16,294 bases of DNA from an uncultured bacterium (GTDB lineage Bacteria > Patescibacteriota > Saccharimonadia > Saccharimonadales > Saccharimonadaceae): positions 1-16,294 of the forward strand of contig CALIMO010000053.1 of assembly GCA_938045655.1 (NCBI GenBank), read 5' to 3'. Position 1 is the stretch's first letter. Every line of letters starts with the position of its first letter. Made by a program: the position numbers and the translations under genes. Under the pieces are notes generated by a model. That model saw only the letters and a list, made by a program, of their open reading frames with translations. It was not told the DNA's origin and made no database searches. Positions 11,226 to 16,294 of this stretch are shown here, in pieces.

Positions 11226-11891
11226 TTATTTATCCTTGAGATATTTATCAATTAGAACCCCTGCCTCATCATAATCATCAACATAAGGGGCATTTTTTAA
11301 ATCTTCAACTATAGGCGGATATAAATTCATATCTCGTTTCCTTAAAATTTCCTCAAAAGGTTCACGAGGGTGTGCCATAAAAACAACATCAGGCCTACCG
11401 TCTCTTTCAAAATTCCAGTCCGCAGGAGCATAGTCGTCATTGAATTTTATTTTGCAAATAGGCTTAAATCCAATTGACCCATACATTCTAGGCAAATAAC
11501 CATCATAGCAATCAAGATGGTTCCCTCCAGACTTTAAACTTTCCAGCATAATAGTTTGACCAATTTTTCCGATTCCATCACGTTCCGCAAGAAGATTATT
11601 TTTAAAAACCGAAACAATGTCGCCATCTTCTTTAATAGCTACACCAGCAGCGCCGTTATTTATAATAATTTTATCCATATTTTCATAATCATCAGCAGAA
11701 TAATCCATAGTCAAAAATGCACCGTGAGGGTTATTTTCATAAGCATTATTTATAAAATCATAGAAAAGATTAGAGTTATTTATATGATAAACTGAAATAT
11801 TATCAAAATATTTTTCATGTGAAATAATATCTTCGGGAGTTAAAGTTCTCTCTTGATCATCTAGGGTATTAAAATTTTGTTTGTTTTCCAT
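11226..11891 (-). CDS. GNAT-like acetyltransferase of phage-associated type
   Basis: A 221-residue protein. Residues 77 to about 175 look like a GNAT fold: NNGAAGVAIKEDGDIVSVFK (78-97) gives beta strands 2-4, then GIGKIGQTIMLESLKSGG (106-123) in the CoA-loop/helix position, HLDCYDGYLPRMYGSIGFKP (125-144) matches the 'LDaydg.L..fY...GF' end of GNATs, and FNDDYAPADWNFERDGRPDV follows. I recall this variant from phages and mobile elements. The CoA loop is not a classical R/Q-x-x-G-x-G/A, so activity is likely but unproven. The N-terminal 75 residues are acidic and unassigned. It has AAGG 6 nt before the ATG, opens the operon, and its promoter shares a palindrome with the divergent gene at 12005. 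Confidence 0.6.
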   Translation of the reverse strand: MENKQNFNTLDDQERTLTPEDIISHEKYFDNISVYHINNSNLFYDFINNAYENNPHGAFLTMDYSADDYENMDKIIINNGAAGVAIKEDGDIVSVFKNNLLAERDGIGKIGQTIMLESLKSGGNHLDCYDGYLPRMYGSIGFKPICKIKFNDDYAPADWNFERDGRPDVVFMAHPREPFEEILRKRDMNLYPPIVEDLKNAPYVDDYDEAGVLIDKYLKDK

Positions 11892-11910
11892 TTTTTTCCT
11901 TATGTCTAGT

Positions 11911-11939
11911 ATATTACCATATATATCTTAAAAAGTCAA
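11911..11939 (-). promoter_or_regulatory. Promoter of the GNAT/amidohydrolase operon
   Basis: Minus strand TTGACT (11934-11939), a 17-nt spacer, TAATAT (11911-11916). The predicted leader is about 13 nt, with AAGG. The -35 is one half of an 18-bp palindrome. Confidence 0.65.
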
Positions 11940-11950
11940 TATATTGACTT
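11933..11950. promoter_or_regulatory. Perfect 18-bp palindrome at two divergent -35 boxes, candidate operator
   Basis: AAGTCAATA followed by TATTGACTT is exactly self-complementary. Each arm contains one TTGACT -35 box, one for each direction, so a dimeric regulator bound here would block both promoters. Whether a regulator exists is inference; the symmetry is observed. Confidence 0.6.
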
Positions 11951-11972
11951 AAAAGGTAAATAATGTTATAAT
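11944..11972 (+). promoter_or_regulatory. Promoter of the 140-residue orphan gene
   Basis: TTGACT (11944-11949), a 17-nt spacer, TATAAT (11967-11972). The predicted leader is 26 nt, with GGAGG at 11992-11996. Confidence 0.75.
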
Positions 11973-12004
11973 TTAATAGATTTTCATTGATGGAGGTATA
12001 AAAA

Positions 12005-12427
12005 ATGAAAAGAACTTTTGTAAAAGATAACACACTTTCCGTGTCGTCTGTCGTGGGGTTATCCCCCCGCTATCATGCAGGAAGTCCTGTGTTCACGATT
12101 GACGACTTCAACCATATGTGGCAGGCGGAGGCAGAAACTGTTTATCAAAAAACTGGTATCTATGTCTCTGTAGTCACGACAGAGGCCTCTGTTATTTACA
12201 GAGAAGACAGCGGCTGTCCTACTGGAGGGGAGAAGGCGGTTGACATTAGGGCCGACTGCAACCCCTACTACTCATTTTCACTAGGGGATCTATCCGAACA
12301 AGATTATATACAATCTTGGCAAGATGCCTTCCTGAAAATACTGGAGAATGTGGCTGAAAAATTAGACCAGTCTACCGTTACTGTTAAATTCAGTGATGAC
12401 AGGCTAATATACCTTACTACAGATTAG
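12005..12427 (+). CDS. Hypothetical protein, 140 residues, divergent from the amidohydrolase operon
   Basis: Not recognised. The protein begins MKRTFVKDNTLSVSSVVGLS, then FTIDDFNHMWQAEAETVYQ (a helix around an HMW core), GIYVSVVTTEASVIYRED (paired strands), a short GCPTGGEKAVDI loop with one of its two cysteines, and a C-terminal helix QDYIQSWQDAFLKILENVAE before TVKFSDDRLIYLTTD. It looks like a soluble alpha/beta protein; there is no helix-turn-helix I can identify, so it is not obviously the regulator of the shared palindrome. GC content and codon choice (for example GGG GTT ATC CCC) stand out from the AT-rich operon next door. GGAGG lies 8 nt before the ATG. It has its own promoter and a terminator overlapping the stop codon. 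Confidence 0.7.
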   Translation: MKRTFVKDNTLSVSSVVGLSPRYHAGSPVFTIDDFNHMWQAEAETVYQKTGIYVSVVTTEASVIYREDSGCPTGGEKAVDIRADCNPYYSFSLGDLSEQDYIQSWQDAFLKILENVAEKLDQSTVTVKFSDDRLIYLTTD

Positions 12428-12449
12428 GAGTTCACTATGAACTCCTTTT
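12426..12449 (+). terminator. Terminator of the 140-residue orphan gene
   Basis: AGGAGTTCA (12426-12434), loop CTA, TGAACTCCT (12438-12446), then TTT. The stem begins inside the TAG stop codon. The T run is short. It also lies 3 nt past the end of the converging femX-like gene, for which no separate terminator is visible. Confidence 0.6.
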
Positions 12450-12452
12450 AAC

Positions 12453-13580
12453 TTATCTTTTGAATTTTCGAACAATTTTTTTAGCAGTTGGCAAAAATGA
12501 ATTCCAGATTAAATATGTTTTCGAAATCGGAAAATCCAGTGTACCAACTAATAAATCTTCATGGTTTGCAAAACCAGCTTTAAATCTTGAAATTCCATCG
12601 TTCAAAAGGCCATTAAAATCATATCGCTTAACTCCACGATTTTTCATTTCAATAATTGCAATCCATTTCAAAACATAATTTGCTCGTGATTTCTGCCCCG
12701 CCTCAGTTACTCCGCCATAAAGTTCAAACGCCACATCATCACTTTGAGCAAACCATAAAAATGCCACCATTTCTTGATTTTTAAGTTTTTCCGACAAGCG
12801 TTCTTTAGCAGCCTTATACTCTTCAGAAATATTAGGGTTCTTACCTTTTTCAACAAATTCACCCTGCTCTTTTTCAATAAAAGCTCCAAAAATTGGTGAA
12901 TTTTCACCCATTTTTTTATAAAGTTCGTGATAATACTCTTTCGAATGAATTGCGAACCCTGCCCTTTTAGCAGTTTCTGTGTAAATTTGCAACGCACGAT
13001 CAATTTCTTCTTTCGAAAACAGCTGCCGAACTCGCACTTCTCCACCACTTTTTCGAATATATTGTCGCGTTTTTTTACTCATTTTGGCGAGTAATTCATC
13101 TTCATTTTGCGTTAAATCAAGAATTAAAGTTCTTGGAATTAAAATTGTGTTTTTTGAACTTCTCCAGCCGTCACGCAAGTCAAATTCACCGCTGTTCCAA
13201 TCTGGCTCCATAGTTAAACAAACTGGCTTTGGTTTGATATTCTTCGAAACCCAAAGAGCAATTTCACGCGAAATGCGGGCTCGCTCGATTGGCTTTTTTG
13301 AAATCACTAAAGCACCGCGCGGAATATAAGCAAAATTACGAAGTGGAAAAGGCAGTTTCCGAACCAGAATTTGTGCCGCTGCCACAATATCTGAGTGGTC
13401 ATTTTTTTTGCGATCAATGTATTTTTCTTCACCATTTTTCAAAAAAACTCGCACAACTTGCCAATTTGGTGATTGCGATTTTAACTCACCCCAACCCCAA
13501 AGTTGCAAAGGGTGACCGCCGTGCTCGTTAATAAAATCATTCCATTCTTTTTTATCAGTAATTTCGATAATCTTTAGCAT
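12453..13580 (-). CDS. FemABX-family aminoacyltransferase (peptidoglycan cross-bridge)
   Basis: A 375-residue protein of the FemA/FemB/FemX family, which uses aminoacyl-tRNA to add amino acids to the peptide of lipid II or of nascent peptidoglycan. It has the double-GNAT layout: an N-terminal EITDKKEWNDFINEHGGHPL followed by QLWGWGELKSQSPNW (the typical 'flQsw.Wg..k' entry), then FAYIPRGALVISK; the second half includes KTRQYIRKSGGEVRVR and ELYGGVTEAGQKSRANYVLK, and WIAIIEMKNRGVKRYDFNGL precedes FKAGFANHEDLLVGTLDFPI. A charged insertion around 245-285 may be the coiled-coil arm. The ATG at 13580 is exactly 6 nt after a TATAAT box, so the mRNA is predicted leaderless; the ATG at 13631 lies upstream of that promoter. 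It is divergent from valS. Which residue is added, and its number, cannot be told. Confidence 0.88.
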   Translation of the reverse strand: MLKIIEITDKKEWNDFINEHGGHPLQLWGWGELKSQSPNWQVVRVFLKNGEEKYIDRKKNDHSDIVAAAQILVRKLPFPLRNFAYIPRGALVISKKPIERARISREIALWVSKNIKPKPVCLTMEPDWNSGEFDLRDGWRSSKNTILIPRTLILDLTQNEDELLAKMSKKTRQYIRKSGGEVRVRQLFSKEEIDRALQIYTETAKRAGFAIHSKEYYHELYKKMGENSPIFGAFIEKEQGEFVEKGKNPNISEEYKAAKERLSEKLKNQEMVAFLWFAQSDDVAFELYGGVTEAGQKSRANYVLKWIAIIEMKNRGVKRYDFNGLLNDGISRFKAGFANHEDLLVGTLDFPISKTYLIWNSFLPTAKKIVRKFKR

Positions 13581-13581
13581 A

Positions 13582-13610
13582 TTTATATTATACACCGAAT
13601 GTGGTATAAT
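13582..13610 (+). promoter_or_regulatory. valS promoter, interlocked with the femX-like promoter
   Basis: TTTATA (13582-13587), a 17-nt spacer, TGG-TATAAT with -10 at 13605-13610. The -35 is weak, but the extended -10 compensates. The predicted +1 is near 13617, 68 nt before the ATG. Confidence 0.6.
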
Positions 13611-13616
13611 TGTAAA
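13587..13616 (-). promoter_or_regulatory. femX-like gene promoter, leaderless, interlocked with the valS promoter
   Basis: Minus strand TTTACA (13611-13616), an 18-nt spacer, TATAAT (13587-13592). The predicted +1 is the A of the ATG at 13580. This promoter occupies nearly the same base pairs as the valS promoter on the other strand. Confidence 0.6.
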
Positions 13617-13622
13617 TGTAGA

Positions 13623-13652
13623 ATTTCGCACAGTTTAACTTTCGTGTGAAAT
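13623..13652 (+). promoter_or_regulatory. valS leader hairpin
   Basis: ATTTCGCAC (13623-13631), a 12-nt loop, GTGTGAAAT (13644-13652): 9 bp with one G-U, starting about 6 nt from the predicted 5' end. No T-box elements are seen in the leader. Confidence 0.5.
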
Positions 13653-13684
13653 GTTGTTGAATAAATGCGATTTTAAAGGGAAAT

Positions 13685-16243
13685 ATGAAAATTACAAAGA
13701 CTTACGAACCGAATAATTACGAACCTGAAATTTATAATTTATGGGAGCTATCTGGCGCTTTCGAAAGCAGTGGAGTTGGCCCAAAATATTCAATCGTAAT
13801 GCCGCCACCAAATGCAAATGGAAATCTTCATATCGGCCACGGGCTAATGGCTGCGGTTGAAGATATTTTAGTGCGTTATCACAAAATGAAGGGTTATGAC
13901 GCAATTTATTTGCCTGGCGCCGACCACGCAGGCTTCGAAACTTGGGTTGTTTACGAACGCCTTTTAAATGCTGAAGGGAAGAGTCGTTTAGATTATTCTC
14001 GTGATGAACTTTATAAAAATGTTTGGGATTTCGTAGCAAGCCAACGCGGAAATATGGAACTTCAACTGCGCGCTTTAGGAGCTGGTGCAAGCTGGAAAAA
14101 CCTTACTTTTACATTAGATGAAAAAGTAGTTAATCGCGTTTATAAAACTTTCGAAAAAATGTGGAACGATGGCTTGATTTATAGGGGTGAGAGAATCGTT
14201 AATTATTCAACAAAATACCAAACTTCTTATGCTGATATTGAAGTAGATTATAAAGAAGAGAAGGGGAAACTCTGGACAATTGCATACCCAGTTCTTGATG
14301 AGTTTGGTGGAATAAGCGAATATATGCTTGTTTCAACAACTCGCCCTGAAACAATGCTCGGCGACACAGCTCTTGCAGTTAATCCAGAAGATGAAAGATA
14401 TGAAAATCTGATTGGTAAAAAAGTCCGTATACCTTTAATAAATCGTGAAATCAAAATTATCGCTGATGAATATGCCGACCCACAATTTGGAACTGGCGTT
14501 GTTAAAATTACACCATTCCATGATCCAAATGATTTCGAAGTTGGCAATCGCCACAACTTGCCAAAAATTCAAGTAATTGGATTTGACGGAAAAATGACCA
14601 AAAATGCAGGTAAATATGCTGGTTTAGAAGTGTTAGAAGCACGCAAGAAGATTCTTGAAGATCTTCGAAAAATCAATGCATTGTTTAAAGAAGAAGATAT
14701 TACTCACGTTGTTGGATATGATTATAAATCTGGAGAGCCAATTCAGCCGCTTGTGAAAGAGCAGTGGTTTATTTCAACTAAACCTTTAGCTAAAAAAGCT
14801 CTTGATGCTCTTAAAAATAATGAAATTAAATTTACGCCAGAAAATAAGAAAAATGTTCTGGCGGAATACTTGAAAAATATTCGCGACTGGAACATTTCAC
14901 GTCAAATCCCTTGGGGAATTCCAATTCCGGCTTTTCAAAATATTGAAGATCCAACTGATTGGATTTTTGATGAGCGCGTACATGAATCACAAATTGAAGT
15001 TAATGGCAAAACATACAAACGCGATGAAGATACGCTTGATACTTGGTTCTCGAGCGGTCAATGGCCATTCATTACAACCGATTTTTTGGAGGGTGGTGAG
15101 CTTTCGAAATTCTATCCAAATAGTGTAATGGAAACTGGTCACGATTTGATTTTTCCTTGGATTTCACGAATGATTATGCTAGGAATTTACTGCACAGGGC
15201 AAATTCCATTCCGTGAGGTTTATTTGCATGGAATGGTTCTTGATGAGCATGGCCAAAAAATGAGTAAATCAAAGGGAAATGTGATCAACCCAATGGACGT
15301 AATTGCTGAATATGGCTCCGACGCTTTTCGCCTTGGAATTATTGCTTCGCGTTCAGCAGGGCAGAATCAGGCATTTTCAAAGAATAAAGTTATCGCTGGC
15401 CGTAATTTCTGCAATAAATTATGGAATATTTCACGGTTCATTTCTGAAAAAGTTGGCGAAATTAAGAGCACAAAACAGCCTGAAGCTTTCACGCCAGCAG
15501 ATCACTGGATTGTGCGAGAGCTTGATAAGGCAATTGCTGAAATTGAAAGTCACATGCAAAATTACCGTTTTGCCGAGGCCTCAGAAACGGTTTATCACAC
15601 GATTTGGAGCACCGTAGCCGATTGGTATATTGAAGCTTCAAAAACACAAGACAATCCTGAACTTCTTGCTTGGGTTCTTGAAACTTGTCTTAAAATCACG
15701 CATCCTTTTGCACCATTTGTGACTGAAACCATCTGGCAAACTCTGCCTTGGACTGAGGGAATTTTAGCAAACGAAAAACTAGCCGAATCTCTAAAATTTA
15801 ACGAATTCGAAGCACTTCAATTTGAACGAATCCAAGATTTAGTTGGTGAAATTCGCCTGATTACAGCTGAGCTACCCGGCAAAAAACGCTATAATTTGGT
15901 TTTTGAAAAAGATGAACTAATTGCAAAAAATATTGAAACTATTCGCCACCTTTCGCGCGTGCCAGAAATTATCCAAACAGATGCGCCACACGGGTTTAGC
16001 CTTGCCGCTAGCGGTTTAGGTGCCTATCTTGATGTGCCAACCGATATTTTAGCTGAATATAAAACCGAGCTCGCCGAACGAATCAATAAAATTTCGAACG
16101 AAATTAATTTGTTTGAAAAACGCCTTTCGAATGAAAATTATATTTCAAAAGCACCAGCACATTTGGTTGAAGAAACTCGTGAAGAATTTTCAAACAAAAA
16201 AGCCGAGCTTGAAAAAGTTAAAAAAGCTTTCAAAATTTTATAA
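13685..16243 (+). CDS. valS: Valyl-tRNA synthetase
   Basis: An 852-residue class I aminoacyl-tRNA synthetase that charges tRNA-Val. PPPNANGNLHIGHGLMAAVE carries the HIGH signature (49-52), and GQKMSKSKGNVINPMDV the KMSKS loop (525-529). Between them lies the CP1 editing domain, with STTRPETMLGDTALAVNP and FGTGVVKITPFHDPNDFEVG. DTWFSSGQWPF is the ValRS pocket region. The C-terminal ~70 residues form a coiled coil (ELAERINKISNEINLFEKRL), the arm that contacts tRNA. PGADHAGFETWVVYERLL replaces the more common PGTDHAGIATQ; I know this variant from CPR ValRS. It is shorter than E. coli ValS (951) but complete. AAAGGG lies just before the ATG. It is divergent from a FemABX gene, whose family uses charged tRNAs, though usually Gly, Ala or Ser. 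Confidence 0.95.
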   Translation: MKITKTYEPNNYEPEIYNLWELSGAFESSGVGPKYSIVMPPPNANGNLHIGHGLMAAVEDILVRYHKMKGYDAIYLPGADHAGFETWVVYERLLNAEGKSRLDYSRDELYKNVWDFVASQRGNMELQLRALGAGASWKNLTFTLDEKVVNRVYKTFEKMWNDGLIYRGERIVNYSTKYQTSYADIEVDYKEEKGKLWTIAYPVLDEFGGISEYMLVSTTRPETMLGDTALAVNPEDERYENLIGKKVRIPLINREIKIIADEYADPQFGTGVVKITPFHDPNDFEVGNRHNLPKIQVIGFDGKMTKNAGKYAGLEVLEARKKILEDLRKINALFKEEDITHVVGYDYKSGEPIQPLVKEQWFISTKPLAKKALDALKNNEIKFTPENKKNVLAEYLKNIRDWNISRQIPWGIPIPAFQNIEDPTDWIFDERVHESQIEVNGKTYKRDEDTLDTWFSSGQWPFITTDFLEGGELSKFYPNSVMETGHDLIFPWISRMIMLGIYCTGQIPFREVYLHGMVLDEHGQKMSKSKGNVINPMDVIAEYGSDAFRLGIIASRSAGQNQAFSKNKVIAGRNFCNKLWNISRFISEKVGEIKSTKQPEAFTPADHWIVRELDKAIAEIESHMQNYRFAEASETVYHTIWSTVADWYIEASKTQDNPELLAWVLETCLKITHPFAPFVTETIWQTLPWTEGILANEKLAESLKFNEFEALQFERIQDLVGEIRLITAELPGKKRYNLVFEKDELIAKNIETIRHLSRVPEIIQTDAPHGFSLAASGLGAYLDVPTDILAEYKTELAERINKISNEINLFEKRLSNENYISKAPAHLVEETREEFSNKKAELEKVKKAFKIL

Positions 16244-16250
16244 AAGCACC

Positions 16251-16273
16251 GCCGCCAGAGAATGGCGGTTTTT
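16251..16273 (+). terminator. valS terminator
   Basis: CCGCC (16252-16256), a 7-nt loop, GGCGG (16264-16268), then TTTTT, 8 nt after the stop codon. The last bases of the window contain TTGACT and TTGACA, possible -35 boxes of a next gene that is not visible. Confidence 0.8.
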
Positions 16274-16294
16274 GCTTGACTTTTTATTGACAAA

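Overview
The window looks like chromosomal DNA of an ultra-small, AT-rich Patescibacteria/CPR bacterium, most likely a Saccharibacterium (TM7). This rests on gene content and style, not on a database match: a FemABX-type transferase divergent from a CPR-style ValRS, a NrnA-like/TruB/Orn cluster, a DnaG without zinc ligands, small intergenic regions and many promoters that place the transcription start on the ATG itself. The standard code fits all intact genes. I see no rRNA, tRNA or CRISPR array.

Left part (1-2951): the 5' part of dnaG and a Q/N-rich single-pass membrane protein, both on the minus strand. An eroded stretch follows, with the C-terminal remnant of a large serine recombinase, a CYTH-domain protein, a broken small membrane-protein gene and a diverged direct repeat on either side. 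Core operon (2952-6862, minus): an apparently catalytically dead NrnA-like DHH protein with a ~480-residue disordered tail, then truB, orn and a YjbR-family gene, tightly packed. From a divergent promoter region come rpsT and an orphan gene on the plus strand, then tsaD with a leaderless promoter.

Accessory part (about 9180-12450): an orphan gene with a ~190-nt structured leader, then a compact minus-strand operon encoding a GNAT-like protein, an N-formylglutamate amidohydrolase-family protein and a small protein of phage-like character. Another orphan gene diverges from this operon across a perfect 18-bp palindrome that holds the -35 boxes of both promoters. This whole stretch has no TTCGAA, a hexamer that I count about 44 times in the window as a whole and that is dense in the core genes.

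Right part (12453-16294): a FemABX-family gene and valS diverge from two interlocked promoters on opposite strands. valS ends at a good terminator, and the window stops inside the next intergenic region.

Together the recognisable genes cover replication priming, RNA turnover and modification (Orn, TruB, TsaD), translation (S20, ValRS) and cell-wall cross-bridge synthesis. The rest are lineage-specific or mobile-element-derived genes. Two modes of translation initiation can be seen: leaderless (dnaG, orn, tsaD, femX and nearly the Q/N-rich gene) and Shine-Dalgarno-led (the others).
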